64,000 bases of DNA from NCBI GenBank assembly GCA_947493535.1, contig CANLRK010000002.1, positions 310,001 through 374,000 of the forward strand, given 5' to 3'. Origin of the DNA: an uncultured Flavobacteriaceae bacterium (GTDB lineage: Bacteria; Bacteroidota; Bacteroidia; Flavobacteriales; Flavobacteriaceae). The position numbers and the translations under genes were made by a program. Of the stretch, positions 1-8,754 are shown one piece after another; within the stretch, counting starts at the first letter, position 1; each line of letters begins with the position of its first letter. The notes beneath the pieces were generated by a model. It was not told the origin of the DNA and made no database searches. It was given only the letters and a program-made list of their open reading frames with translations.

Positions 1-701
1 ACATAAGAAGCTTTTGGGTATTGTGTTGTTAGTGAATTTAATAAGTTTAAATAATAATCATTTTGTTTTAAATCGTTTAAATAGAATTCTCTACTATAAG
101 AGTTCTTATTTGCGTATAGGTAATAAGCGTACAATTCAACTAATGGATCGTTAAATGTTTTGCTGTGTTTTTGTAGTTTTTTAAAACAATTTTTAAAAAT
201 AATATCGCGTTGCGCATCACTTTTAGTACGATGTAAATTGCTTAACAACTCTTCTTGCAAATTAGTTAATTCTAATACCGCTATGTTTTGCGGTGTGCTA
301 CTTTCTATTTCACAAAAGGATTGCGATAAATCATTTAAAGGGAAATGAATAGAATCGTTGTTTTTAGCAATGAATATTATGGTGTTGCTATTTTCGCAAT
401 GCTTTATAGTGTGCTTATAGTCGGTTATTGAAGTGTTACAGTTATCTAAGTATATTTTATAAAGGCTGTTTTTTGAGTTTAAAAAATCACCAGAAAAATG
501 AAACTGATTTAAGGAATCAATTTTATATTCTTGAATAATATTTTCTGTAATGAGTAAGTCACTTTTTTGATATTCATCTATTCGAATTAAGTAAGCAGTA
601 GCATTGTTGAAATTTTGGTTTACTTGTCCCGTAAATTGAAACTGTGCATAAGTAAACAAACTACTGAAAAGAAATGAGTAAAAAAGAATAACTTGTCGCA
701 T
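1..701 (-). CDS. Exported protein of unknown function, C-terminus cut by window edge
   Basis: The reading frame opens at an ATG (699-701, minus strand) and stays open for 233 codons to the left edge, so the gene is incomplete. It begins MRQVILFYSFLFSSLFTYAQ, a clear signal peptide with a cleavage site after the AQ. A beta-rich stretch follows, then from about residue 130 a helical region rich in Leu, Asn and Tyr. This layout resembles the N-terminal extensions found on exported thioredoxin-like or repeat proteins in Bacteroidota, but no catalytic motif is visible in the part present. A strong hairpin at 757-798 separates it from the upstream DUF1573 gene, so it probably has its own promoter. 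The product is unknown; that it is a real exported protein is fairly sure. Confidence 0.75.
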   Translation of the reverse strand, partial: MRQVILFYSFLFSSLFTYAQFQFTGQVNQNFNNATAYLIRIDEYQKSDLLITENIIQEYKIDSLNQFHFSGDFLNSKNSLYKIYLDNCNTSITDYKHTIKHCENSNTIIFIAKNNDSIHFPLNDLSQSFCEIESSTPQNIAVLELTNLQEELLSNLHRTKSDAQRDIIFKNCFKKLQKHSKTFNDPLVELYAYYLYANKNSYSREFYLNDLKQNDYYLNLLNSLTTQYPKASY

Positions 702-756
702 GTAAAATAGTGTTACTAACAAATATAAGTTTTCTGGCGTTAATATTATTGTATAT

Positions 757-798
757 AAAACAAGCTCATAAGTAGTATATTACTTATGAGCTTGTTTT
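757..798 (-). terminator. Strong hairpin terminator after the DUF1573 gene
   Basis: An 18-base perfect inverted repeat (757-774 against 781-798) surrounds a 6-base loop. It is flanked by A and T runs, so it can act on the minus strand after the gene ending at 809. It lies just upstream of the start of the truncated gene at 701. Confidence 0.85.
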
Positions 799-808
799 TT
801 TTAGTTAT

Positions 809-1210
809 TTACTTGCTTGCTAGTTGTGCACTTAATACATTACCTTTTATTCTGAGTATTTTTTTTGTTTCATTAGCGTTTGAACTAACAGTGATAGTTT
901 TTGAAAATACACCCAAACGTTTGGTGTCATATTTCACGCCTATCTTTGCGGTTTCGTTAGGCATAATAGGTTTATTAGGTTTAGTGGCTACAGTACAACC
1001 ACAACTTCCTTTAACACTAGTTATTACTATGGGTTTTTTTCCGGTGTTGGTAAATACAAATGAGCGGTTGCCATCAGTATTTTTTTCAACAGAACCATAA
1101 TCTATGGTTTCGGTTACAAATGTTAATACACCTTTGTCTGATGAATTGTTGTTTTGTGCAAATGCTGTTGCTATAAATAGCATACAGGTAATAAAAATTA
1201 ACTTTTTCAT
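809..1210 (-). CDS. Exported DUF1573 domain protein
   Basis: This 133-residue protein has a signal peptide (MKKLIFITCMLFIATAFAQ) and one DUF1573 domain. The domain is an immunoglobulin-like fold seen by its core NTGKKPIVITSVKGSCGCT and the later KTITVSSNA strand. The ATG at 1208-1210 is preferred over an in-frame ATG 13 codons upstream because the signal peptide begins exactly there. DUF1573 proteins are common in Bacteroidota and sit in the periplasm or on the surface; no biochemical function is established. The gene stands alone, bounded by terminator hairpins at 757-798 and 1316-1339. Confidence 0.9.
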   Translation of the reverse strand: MKKLIFITCMLFIATAFAQNNNSSDKGVLTFVTETIDYGSVEKNTDGNRSFVFTNTGKKPIVITSVKGSCGCTVATKPNKPIMPNETAKIGVKYDTKRLGVFSKTITVSSNANETKKILRIKGNVLSAQLASK

Positions 1211-1315
1211 AATATAATTGTTTTTGATTATTGTTGTCACAAATATCATTACAGTTCATGAAAAAGACCTAAAATGTAGGGTTGAAAAAGGGACTAGACC
1301 CCGTATGAAATAAAA

Positions 1316-1339
1316 AAGCACCTTGATTTTAAGGTGCTT
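1316..1339 (-). terminator. Terminator after the Bax-inhibitor-like gene
   Basis: A 9-base stem (1316-1324 with 1331-1339) and 6-base loop are preceded on the plus strand by an A run, which reads as U-rich on the minus strand. The hairpin follows the stop codon of the gene ending at 1367. Confidence 0.8.
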
Positions 1340-1366
1340 ATGTTTTATAGTGATGTTGGATCTGCT

Positions 1367-2071
1367 TTAATCTCTTGACATAAATAATTGTATTACATAC
1401 CAAAACAGTAACATTAATGAAGCAAATAAACCAATAGCGGCAGGTATATATTGCTCGTTAGTGTATTTATGAATTAGGTTTGAGGTTTGGTATAAAATTG
1501 AACCTGCAGCCAGTACACACATTCCTACGGAAAACCAAAGCCCTAAATCAAACCCAAATAAGGCCCCTGCTATAATTAATCCAACAGCAATAAAAAATCC
1601 AATGGTTAGTATGGAACGTAAAAAAGAAAAATCTTTTTTAGTAACAAATACCACGGCGGTTAATCCTCCAAATAATGATAAGGTAACAATAGCCGCTTGA
1701 TTAATAAGTTCCATTCCGCCAGAATACATCATAGCGATATAGATAAGTGGTATAAAAATAATTGCTTCGGCTAAAATATAGATCCCATAGGCTAAATACT
1801 GTTTGTTTTTATCGCTTGTTTTTAACGCAGTACTTTCAGCGTAATTAGTCATTAACATAAAACCACCCAACATAATGAGCCAACGCCAACCCTGAGTCAT
1901 GGATAGCATAAAATCAATTATAGTATTTGATTGCAACAGAATAAATTCTGCTATAAAAAAGGCAAGTACGCCTCCAGCTACATGTGCATAGGTTTTTTTG
2001 TAAAAGGCTACTTTAGCATCGTCTGTTAAAGCAGCTACAGGAGTAAGTTGAGGTTGTTGGATGTTTTCCAT
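1367..2071 (-). CDS. Bax inhibitor-1/YccA family membrane protein
   Basis: This 234-residue integral membrane protein has seven hydrophobic segments, the usual number and length for the Bax inhibitor-1 (YccA/YbhL, UPF0005) family. The region FFIAEFILL near residue 40 and the C-terminal run ending in an aromatic helix fit the family layout. Characterised bacterial relatives act as calcium-leak channels or modulate the FtsH protease; the role here is not known. The gene lies 20 bases downstream of the split 5'-nucleotidase pair on the same strand, so the three may be co-transcribed. It has its own terminator at 1316-1339. Confidence 0.88.
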   Translation of the reverse strand: MENIQQPQLTPVAALTDDAKVAFYKKTYAHVAGGVLAFFIAEFILLQSNTIIDFMLSMTQGWRWLIMLGGFMLMTNYAESTALKTSDKNKQYLAYGIYILAEAIIFIPLIYIAMMYSGGMELINQAAIVTLSLFGGLTAVVFVTKKDFSFLRSILTIGFFIAVGLIIAGALFGFDLGLWFSVGMCVLAAGSILYQTSNLIHKYTNEQYIPAAIGLFASLMLLFWYVIQLFMSRD

Positions 2072-2091
2072 AGTTTATATTAGTTTAGTTA

Positions 2092-3009
2092 TTATACAAT
2101 AATTGATTTTCCTTTAGCTGTTTTACTACCATCCTTTGAAAAATAAAAATCTACTTTACCCATGTATACTCCACTTTTTCCACACTGATTAATAAGTACG
2201 TTTTCTCCTATACTATTTTTTTCAATAGTAGGTTTTGGGAGTAGTGTATGGGTATGACCACCAATAATTAAATCGATATCTTTAGTGTTACGTGCCAAGA
2301 TTAAATCAGATACTTTATCGGGGTTGTTTTTGTAATAATAGCCAATGTGTGACAAACAAATCACTAAATCGCACTTTTCAATTTCTTTTAATTCACGTGT
2401 TATATCTTGCGCAATTTCTACAGGATTTAAATATTTGGTTTCTTTATATAAGCGCTTACTTACAAGACCTTCAAGCTCAACACCAAGACCAAATACGCCA
2501 ATTTTAATACCGTTTTTTATAATTATTTTGTAAGGTTTCACTTTTTCTTGCAGCACAGTGTTGCTAAAATCATAATTAGCAGAAACAAAATCAAATGATG
2601 CATTAGGAAGTTGTGTAACAAATCCGTCTATACCATTATCAAAATCATGATTACCCAATGTTGCTACATCATAGCCCAACATAGACATCAGCTTAAATTC
2701 TAATTCACCACCAAAATAGTTAAAATAAGGGGTGCCTTGAAAAATATCACCAGCATCTAATAGCAAGGTATTAGGATTTTGTTTTCGGATAGTATCTACT
2801 AAAGTTGCTCTTCTTGCAAAACCACCTAAACCTGGGTATTTATAATGGTTATGTGGTAAAGGCTCTATTTGGCTATGCACATCATTTGTATGCAAAATAG
2901 TAATGTGTTTATCATTAGGTTTGTTAAAAGAACTTAATGAAAACCCTCCTAAACCTACAAAGGCTGTTGTAGCCGCTGTTTTTTGTATGAATGATCGTCT
3001 AGTTTGCAT
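2092..3009 (-). CDS. Metallophosphatase half of a split 5'-nucleotidase
   Basis: This 305-residue protein opens with a twin-arginine signal (MQTRRSFIQKTAATTAFVGL). The calcineurin-like metallophosphatase domain of the UshA/5'-nucleotidase family follows. Metal ligand motifs are visible in order: HTNDVHSQIEP (about 40-50), DAGDIFQGTP (85-94), GNHDFD (119-124), LSHIGYY and GGHTHT. The domain should hydrolyse nucleotides or similar phosphoesters in the periplasm using two metal ions. The C-terminal substrate-binding domain that normally completes the enzyme is missing here and is encoded by the upstream gene, which overlaps by 11 bases. Tat export suggests folding and metal loading before translocation. 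Confidence 0.92.
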   Translation of the reverse strand: MQTRRSFIQKTAATTAFVGLGGFSLSSFNKPNDKHITILHTNDVHSQIEPLPHNHYKYPGLGGFARRATLVDTIRKQNPNTLLLDAGDIFQGTPYFNYFGGELEFKLMSMLGYDVATLGNHDFDNGIDGFVTQLPNASFDFVSANYDFSNTVLQEKVKPYKIIIKNGIKIGVFGLGVELEGLVSKRLYKETKYLNPVEIAQDITRELKEIEKCDLVICLSHIGYYYKNNPDKVSDLILARNTKDIDLIIGGHTHTLLPKPTIEKNSIGENVLINQCGKSGVYMGKVDFYFSKDGSKTAKGKSIIV

Positions 3010-3757
3010 ATGTAAATCGGTTATCTAGCTTAGGTGTAATGCTATCGGTTTTTTTAAAATAATCTATTAATGCTGTACGAATCTTATAGCTTGTTTTATG
3101 CAATGAAACAGGATTTTTAAAAAAGCTCATTTTATCACCACCTTCTTGAAGGTAATCAGATGTGAGTATAAAATAGTTTTTAGTTGCATCAAAAGTTTTA
3201 TTGCTAATGTGCACATTATAATATTGGTTATCTTTTATTTGTAACGTAATATTAGCTACTGGGTGTGCTTTTTTATTAACAGCTAAATAGTTAAGTAGCT
3301 CTTCAACTTTACTACCTGTAAGTTCTACTAATACTAGTTCGTTTTCAAAAGGCATTACTTCAAATGCGTTACGTGCAGTTATATTTCCCTTTGCTATAGG
3401 TGCCCTAATACCTCCATAATTAAACAACACAAAATCTGCAGATTTATTTATTTGTTTGTTTAAAACAGGTGTGGCTTGCTCAAAACAAATGTCAGCCATT
3501 AAATTTCCTAGGCTACTTTCTAAAGCACCATCAGTCCGAGTTAAATCAGAAGATGTGTAGCATAAAACCGCGTCTAATTGTTCATTTAGTTGTTTTTTAT
3601 ACGGGTTGATAACGTCAGTAACACTTTGTTTTTCTTTAGTAGTGCTATCAGTTATTATTTGCTTAGCTTCAATTTTGTATAATTGAGCAGGAGTTTCTTT
3701 TTTACAAGCGCTTAAAAAGAGCAATGTAAAACATAATAAAAAAGCGTATTTTTTCAT
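2999..3757 (-). CDS. Lipoprotein with 5'-nucleotidase C-terminal domain
   Basis: This 252-residue lipoprotein has a signal peptide and lipobox LFLSAC, with lipidation at Cys18. The rest matches the 5'-nucleotidase C-terminal domain, which binds the nucleobase. The motif NYGGIRAPIAKGNIT and the following MPFENELV are diagnostic, and YLQEGGDKM occurs near the end. The domain has no metal site of its own, so it should work with the metallophosphatase encoded immediately downstream, with an 11-base overlap that implies translational coupling. A single UshA-type enzyme therefore appears split into a lipid-anchored half and a Tat-exported half. Confidence 0.9.
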   Translation of the reverse strand: MKKYAFLLCFTLLFLSACKKETPAQLYKIEAKQIITDSTTKEKQSVTDVINPYKKQLNEQLDAVLCYTSSDLTRTDGALESSLGNLMADICFEQATPVLNKQINKSADFVLFNYGGIRAPIAKGNITARNAFEVMPFENELVLVELTGSKVEELLNYLAVNKKAHPVANITLQIKDNQYYNVHISNKTFDATKNYFILTSDYLQEGGDKMSFFKNPVSLHKTSYKIRTALIDYFKKTDSITPKLDNRFTYAN

Positions 3758-3777
3758 AGAATTTAAAGCAGTTGCTA

Positions 3778-3809
3778 TTTGTTTAATGATGAATAGCAGC
3801 GTATTTTTG
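3778..3809 (+). promoter_or_regulatory. Bacteroidetes-type promoter for the DUF6913-dapA operon
   Basis: A -33 TTTG (3778-3781) is followed after 20 bases by a -7 element TATTTTTG (3802-3809), an exact TAnnTTTG match. The start codon is 20 bases downstream. It lies in the divergent gap beside the 5'-nucleotidase lipoprotein gene. Confidence 0.75.
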
Positions 3810-3828
3810 TATACTAAACGTAAAGTTA

Positions 3829-4344
3829 ATGTTTTTAAAAGGAATCAAAAGAAAATTAGCACAAAAGTATATCAGCAAGCATAGTGATGCTACTAGAGAA
3901 ATTAATCAGAACAAGATTAAAACATTAGGTGTATTGGTAGATGCTACGCTTTTTCATGAGTTCCCTTTTATAAATGATTTGTCAAAACTTTTTAATGTTT
4001 CAAAATCAGAAATATCATTATTGTATTATCATCCAAGCACTAAACAAGCTAAGGAAATGAATGTGCCCGTATTTACGTCAAATGCATTAGCTTTTGGAGG
4101 TCAAATAAAAGGAGAAGTTGTGGAGAACTTTGTAAATCAAAAGTTTGATGCTTTATTGAATTTTCATGAAGGACAGCAACTGCTATTAAATTTGGTTTCA
4201 GTACATTCAAAGGCAAAATTTAAAATTGGTTTTTCTGAAGCAAATACAAAATTGAACGACTTTACGGTGGTTACAGCTATAAAGAATATTGAAACGATTA
4301 GAACAGAATTAAAAAAATATCTATCCATATTAAATAAAATATAA
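3829..4344 (+). CDS. DUF6913-type conserved flavobacterial protein
   Basis: This 171-residue soluble protein has no signal peptide or membrane segment. Its start is basic ([16 protein letters not shown]) and the rest alternates helices and strands. I recognise it as the small protein that commonly precedes dapA in Flavobacteriaceae, which I recall as DUF6913; no function is known to me. Its stop codon overlaps the dapA start by one base (TAATG), so the two are translationally coupled. A link to lysine or peptidoglycan precursor synthesis is only inferred from this pairing. Confidence 0.8.
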   Translation: MFLKGIKRKLAQKYISKHSDATREINQNKIKTLGVLVDATLFHEFPFINDLSKLFNVSKSEISLLYYHPSTKQAKEMNVPVFTSNALAFGGQIKGEVVENFVNQKFDALLNFHEGQQLLLNLVSVHSKAKFKIGFSEANTKLNDFTVVTAIKNIETIRTELKKYLSILNKI

Positions 4345-5219
4345 TGAACAAATTTTTGGGTACAGGAGTAGCTTTAGTTACGCCTTTTAAAAAGAATAAG
4401 AGTGTTGATTTTGATGCACTTGAGCGTATTGTGAATTACGTTATTAACGGGGGTGTAGAGTATTTGGTGGTATTAGGAACTACAGGAGAAAGTGTGGTGT
4501 TAACTGCAGATGAAAAGCAACAGGTAATAGCTAAAATTACGGAAGTAAACAATAATCGTTTGCCTATGGTTTTAGGAGTAGGTGGTAATAATACTGCTGA
4601 TGTTGTAGCACAATTGCAAACAACCGATTTATCTGACTTTGATGCGGTTTTATCGGTGTCTCCGTATTATAATAAGCCAAGTCAAGAAGGTATTTATCAA
4701 CATTTTAAAGCGGTAGCATTAGCATCACCTAAACCAATTATACTCTATAATGTACCTGGAAGAACAGCATCAAACATGCAACCAGAAACTATTGTAAGAC
4801 TGGCGAATGATTTTGATAATATTATAGGTGTAAAAGAAGCTGCTGGTGATTTGGTACAGGCAATGAAAATAATTCAGCATAAACCTAAAGATTTTTTAGT
4901 TATTTCTGGTGATGATATGATAGCTTTACCTATGACTTTGGCAGGAGGAGCAGGAGTAATATCTGTAATAGGAGAAGGAGTGCCTAAAGAGTTTTCTGAA
5001 ATGATTCGCCTAGGATTGGCAGGAAAATCTAAAGCAGCTTATGAATTGCACTATAAAGTAGCAGATGCTATTGATTATATATTTGAAGAAGGAAATCCTG
5101 TAGGAATTAAAGCAATGTTTAATAGTTTAGGGTTATGTGAACCAACGGTGCGTTTACCACTAACAGCAGCAAGTGTTGGTTTACAGACTAAAATAGATAG
5201 TTTTATAAAAGGATTGTAA
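4344..5219 (+). CDS. dapA: 4-hydroxy-tetrahydrodipicolinate synthase
   Basis: This cytoplasmic enzyme condenses pyruvate with aspartate semialdehyde in the diaminopimelate and lysine pathway. The 291 residues match the family length. Visible motifs are LGTTGES (44-50), Tyr135 in LYNVPGR, and the Schiff-base Lys164 in GVKEAAGD. It overlaps the upstream DUF6913 gene by one base and is followed by a clear terminator at 5237-5264, so the two genes form a complete transcription unit. Confidence 0.97.
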   Translation: MNKFLGTGVALVTPFKKNKSVDFDALERIVNYVINGGVEYLVVLGTTGESVVLTADEKQQVIAKITEVNNNRLPMVLGVGGNNTADVVAQLQTTDLSDFDAVLSVSPYYNKPSQEGIYQHFKAVALASPKPIILYNVPGRTASNMQPETIVRLANDFDNIIGVKEAAGDLVQAMKIIQHKPKDFLVISGDDMIALPMTLAGGAGVISVIGEGVPKEFSEMIRLGLAGKSKAAYELHYKVADAIDYIFEEGNPVGIKAMFNSLGLCEPTVRLPLTAASVGLQTKIDSFIKGL

Positions 5220-5236
5220 ATGATAGATTAATTTTT

Positions 5237-5264
5237 AAAAGCCATAGTTGAAACTATGGCTTTT
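5237..5264 (+). terminator. Terminator after dapA
   Basis: The GC-containing stem 5241-5248 pairs with 5253-5260 around a TGAA loop. The stem is extended by AAAA and TTTT flanks, and more T follows. Confidence 0.88.
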
Positions 5265-5294
5265 GTATTTTTAAGAATTAAATAGAAAATAAAG

Positions 5295-6215
5295 ATGTCG
5301 AGAAAAATAAAAGATCCAGGTTTCGGGTATGATTCTAGTAATACATCACATCGTCTTGTGAATAGAGATGGCTCATTTAATATCAAGCATCTTAATAAAA
5401 AGTTTTCTTTTTCAGAAGTTTATAGCTATTTAATAGGTATGCCATGGTGGGCTTTTTTTGTGTTAGTTTTTTTAGGATATATAGTTGTTAATATCTTTTT
5501 TGGTGCATTATATTATTTAATAGGTATAGAGCAGTTAACAGTTAAGTCTGCGGGTTTTTTTAATGATTTTGCAAATGCTTTTTTCTTTAGTTCGCAAACC
5601 ATTACAACCTTAGGTTATGGAGCAATTTCCCCGACTGGTCATTTGGCTGCTTTTATAGCTGCTTTTGAAGCGTTTCTAGGCTTGCTATCCTTCTCTTTTT
5701 TTACAGGACTATTGTACGGACGTTTTTCAAAACCAAAAGCAGCAATAAGGTTTAGTAATACTTTTGTAATTAGGAAGTTTAAAAACGAAACTGCTTTAAT
5801 GTTTAGGTTAATGAATAAACGAAAAAATATTATGATTGAACCCGAGGTAAATGTAACAATTGCAATAAATAAAGTTTCTGATGACGGAACTTTTAAACGC
5901 GATTTTTTTCAATTGCCTTTAGAAAGAAAAAAGATAATGTATTTGCCAACTACTTGGACTATTGTACATCAAATAAATGAGACAAGTCCGTTATTTCAAT
6001 ATTCTAATAAAGAACTTAAACAACTTAACGCTGAAATATTTGTTTTATTAGAATATTATGAAGATTCCTTTTCTCAGAGAGTGTATCAATTGCATTCTTA
6101 TGATTTTAATCAGTTGGAAATCGATAAAAAATTCACTCCTGCATATTATTTTGATAATAAAGGGGTTGCTTTATTAGACCATCGTAAGCTTAGTGAAACT
6201 ATTCATATGGATTAA
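5295..6215 (+). CDS. Inward-rectifier (Kir/KirBac) potassium channel
   Basis: This 306-residue membrane protein has the Kir layout. An N-terminal cytoplasmic segment leads to a first helix (about 50-72), then the pore loop with selectivity filter TLGYG (105-109). A second helix (about 115-140) ends in GLLYGRFSKP, and a long beta-rich cytoplasmic domain carries the conserved FRLMNKR and the RDFFQLPLER region. Bacterial KirBac channels conduct potassium and are gated by ligands such as lipids. The gene follows dapA after a terminator and ends 133 bases before bamD, so it is probably monocistronic. Confidence 0.95.
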   Translation: MSRKIKDPGFGYDSSNTSHRLVNRDGSFNIKHLNKKFSFSEVYSYLIGMPWWAFFVLVFLGYIVVNIFFGALYYLIGIEQLTVKSAGFFNDFANAFFFSSQTITTLGYGAISPTGHLAAFIAAFEAFLGLLSFSFFTGLLYGRFSKPKAAIRFSNTFVIRKFKNETALMFRLMNKRKNIMIEPEVNVTIAINKVSDDGTFKRDFFQLPLERKKIMYLPTTWTIVHQINETSPLFQYSNKELKQLNAEIFVLLEYYEDSFSQRVYQLHSYDFNQLEIDKKFTPAYYFDNKGVALLDHRKLSETIHMD

Positions 6216-6301
6216 TAAAGATAAAACGAATAAAAGTTAAAATTTATCCAAAAAAGCTGTTGGCGCTTAAAGGAAATGTATCTTAGCCAGAATAATTGTT
6301 T

Positions 6302-6329
6302 TTTGTTCCGTTAAAAATGATTATTTTTG
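6302..6329 (+). promoter_or_regulatory. Promoter for the bamD-rpoZ-coaBC run
   Basis: The -7 element TATTTTTG lies at 6322-6329, ending 19 bases before the bamD start codon. The best -33 candidate is TTTG at 6302-6305 (16-base spacer), with TTG at 6296-6298 (23 bases) as an alternative. The -7 element is convincing; the -33 is uncertain. Confidence 0.6.
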
Positions 6330-6348
6330 CCAAATCTTTTGACTATAT

Positions 6349-7170
6349 ATGAAGCATATACTATACATTATAACAACTGCTATTGTACTAAGCTCGTGTT
6401 CTGAGTATCAAAAAGTATACAGAAAGGACGATATTGCTCCTAAATATGCTTTAGGAGAAAAACTGTACAATGAGGGTAAAATAAAAAAAGCTCAACGATT
6501 ATTTGAGCAAATTGTACCTGGGTATAGAGGTAAACCAGGAGCAGAAAAATTAATGTATATGTACGGTAATACATTTTATTTACAAGAAGATTACATTACC
6601 TCAGCATACCAATTAGAGCGTTTTGTAAAAGCTTATCCGCGTAGTGAAAAATTAGAAGAAATGGCTTTTAAAGCAGCAAAAAGCACCTACTTTTTGTCGC
6701 CTCGTTCTAGCCTTGATCAAGAAGATACAGAAAAAGCTATTTTAAAGCTGCAAAACTTTATGAATACTTACCCTAAATCGGAGTATTTTAAAGAAGCTAG
6801 TGATTTAGCACTTGAGTTAGATGAGAAATTACAAGAGAAAGCATACAATATAGCTAAAGGTTATCATCATCGTATAAGTAGTGGAGCTCAGTTTAGAGAC
6901 GACTATTATGCAGCAATAACTGCTTTGGATAATTTTTTAAAGGAATATCCAGGGAGTAAATACAAAGAAAAAGCCTTATATTACAAGTTTGATACAGCTT
7001 ATTTGTTGGCGAAAAATAGTACTGAAAGACGAAAAAAAGAACGTTTAGAAGAAGCTATAACGTATTACAATAAGTGGAAAAAAGCTTATGCAGAATCAGA
7101 ATTTACTGAAGAAGCAGAGCAAAATATAGCATATATAAATAACGAATTAGAACAATTGAATACTAAATAA
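6349..7170 (+). CDS. bamD: Outer membrane protein assembly factor BamD
   Basis: This 273-residue lipoprotein has a signal peptide ending in lipobox LSSC (Cys17). Tandem TPR helices follow, including LFEQIVPGYRGKPGAE, SAYQLERFVKAYPRSE and ALDNFLKEYPGSKYKEKA. BamD is the essential lipoprotein of the BAM complex, which inserts beta-barrel proteins into the outer membrane. The length is typical. The gene heads a run with rpoZ (5-base gap) and coaBC (3-base gap), an arrangement often seen in flavobacteria. Confidence 0.94.
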   Translation: MKHILYIITTAIVLSSCSEYQKVYRKDDIAPKYALGEKLYNEGKIKKAQRLFEQIVPGYRGKPGAEKLMYMYGNTFYLQEDYITSAYQLERFVKAYPRSEKLEEMAFKAAKSTYFLSPRSSLDQEDTEKAILKLQNFMNTYPKSEYFKEASDLALELDEKLQEKAYNIAKGYHHRISSGAQFRDDYYAAITALDNFLKEYPGSKYKEKALYYKFDTAYLLAKNSTERRKKERLEEAITYYNKWKKAYAESEFTEEAEQNIAYINNELEQLNTK

Positions 7171-7175
7171 TCATT

Positions 7176-7496
7176 ATGGATATTAAAAATACAACTGCAC
7201 CATCAACTACAATTACTTATGATAAGAATGAGGTAGATGCGCAAACCGGTAATATTTACGAAGCAATTTCTATCATTTCTAAAAGAGCAACTCAGATTAA
7301 CACTGAAATGAAAAATGAATTAGTAGAAAAATTAGAAGAGTTTGCTACATTTAATGACAGTTTAGAAGAAGTTTTTGAAAACAAAGAACAAATAGAAGTA
7401 TCTAAGTTCTATGAAAAACTACCTAAACCACATGCAATTGCAGTAGAGGAGTGGTTAGGAGAAAAAGTATATTTCAGAGATACAACTGAAAAATAA
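7176..7496 (+). CDS. rpoZ: DNA-directed RNA polymerase omega subunit
   Basis: This 106-residue protein contains the omega/Rpb6 core with the segment NIYEAISIISKRATQI. In omega this segment folds with the C-terminal tail of the beta-prime subunit. Flavobacterial omega proteins have an acidic C-terminal extension, as here. It sits between bamD and coaBC in a tight operon, where rpoZ is frequently found in this group. The sequence is diverged from proteobacterial omega, but the context and core motif make the call secure. Confidence 0.9.
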   Translation: MDIKNTTAPSTTITYDKNEVDAQTGNIYEAISIISKRATQINTEMKNELVEKLEEFATFNDSLEEVFENKEQIEVSKFYEKLPKPHAIAVEEWLGEKVYFRDTTEK

Positions 7497-7499
7497 TAG

Positions 7500-8705
7500 A
7501 TGTCTGTATTAAGTGGTAAAAATATATTACTAGGTATTACCGGAGGTATAGCCGCTTATAAGACAACTTATTTAGTTAGACATTTTATAAAAGCAGGTGC
7601 ACATGTAAAAATTATCATGACACCTGCTTCTAAGGATTTTGTAACACCACTTACACTATCTACTTTATCAAAAAATCCTGTGCTATCATCATTTACAAAT
7701 GAAGATGATGAAAATGATATGTGGAATAACCACGTAGATTTAGGTTTATGGGCCGATATTTTTGTAATTGCACCAGCAACTGCAAATACCTTATCGAAAA
7801 TGGCTTCAGGGAATTCAGATAATTTTTTATTAGCTACTTATCTTTCGGCAAAATGCCCAGTATATTTTGCTCCAGCGATGGATTTAGATATGTATAAGCA
7901 TACCTCTACAAAAGCATCTTTCTCAACATTAAAATCTTTTGGTAATATTATGATACCTGCTGGTTCTGGTGAGTTAGCAAGTGGCTTAATAGGTGAGGGA
8001 AGAATGGCAGAGCCTGAAGAGATTCTTGCATTTATTGAAAAAGATATTGCAAGTAAATTACCACTAAGAAATAAAAAAATACTAATTACTGCAGGCCCAA
8101 CATACGAAGCTATAGATCCTGTACGTTTTATAGGTAATCATTCTTCAGGAAAAATGGGATATGAATTGGCTAAGGCAGCTGCTAATTTAGGAGCAGAGGT
8201 GATTTTAGTGTCTGGACCAACAAAAGAGGTGTTAAGTAACTCTTTGGTTACCATCATTCCTGTGGTTTCAGCAGAAGATATGTATACAGCATCACATAAT
8301 TATTTTGCTAGTGTTGATGTTGCTATTTGTGCTGCTGCAGTTGCTGATTATAAGCCCAAAAATGTAGCCGAGCAGAAAATAAAAAAGAAAACAGAAACGT
8401 TTACAATAACGTTAGAAAAAACAAAAGATATACTAGCTTCATTAGGGGAAATTAAAAAGCAACAACTACTTGTTGGTTTTGCTTTAGAAACAAATAATGA
8501 ACTTGAAAATGCAAAAGGAAAGCTAAAGCGGAAGAATTTAGATTTTATTGTGTTAAATTCGTTACAAGATAAAGGTGCTGGATTTGGTAAGACAACAAAC
8601 AAAATTACAATTATTGATGCTGATGAATCGTTAATTTCCTTTGCATTGAAAAGTAAAAAGGAAGTGGCTACGGATATTTTAACCCATCTTTTAGATAAAT
8701 TATAA
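7500..8705 (+). CDS. coaBC: Bifunctional CoA biosynthesis protein CoaBC
   Basis: This 401-residue cytoplasmic fusion covers two steps of coenzyme A synthesis. The N-terminal flavoprotein decarboxylase domain (CoaC) shows GITGGIAAYKT near residue 10, the catalytic His in WNNHVDLGLWAD, and PAMDLDMY. The C-terminal phosphopantothenate-cysteine ligase domain (CoaB) begins at about 185 with ITAGPTYEAIDPVRFIGNHS, followed by the AAAVADYKP loop. Length and domain order are normal. It is three bases downstream of rpoZ. Confidence 0.97.
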   Translation: MSVLSGKNILLGITGGIAAYKTTYLVRHFIKAGAHVKIIMTPASKDFVTPLTLSTLSKNPVLSSFTNEDDENDMWNNHVDLGLWADIFVIAPATANTLSKMASGNSDNFLLATYLSAKCPVYFAPAMDLDMYKHTSTKASFSTLKSFGNIMIPAGSGELASGLIGEGRMAEPEEILAFIEKDIASKLPLRNKKILITAGPTYEAIDPVRFIGNHSSGKMGYELAKAAANLGAEVILVSGPTKEVLSNSLVTIIPVVSAEDMYTASHNYFASVDVAICAAAVADYKPKNVAEQKIKKKTETFTITLEKTKDILASLGEIKKQQLLVGFALETNNELENAKGKLKRKNLDFIVLNSLQDKGAGFGKTTNKITIIDADESLISFALKSKKEVATDILTHLLDKL

Positions 8706-8754
8706 ATTTAAAGTTGCTACGTAAATTTGTAGTGCTGGTGAAATTTGAAACTAT

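Noticed and set aside
786-1100. 104-codon plus-strand frame opposite the DUF1573 gene
   Set aside because: The minus-strand frame has a signal peptide and a known domain. This one is a hydrophobic shadow and begins inside a terminator hairpin.
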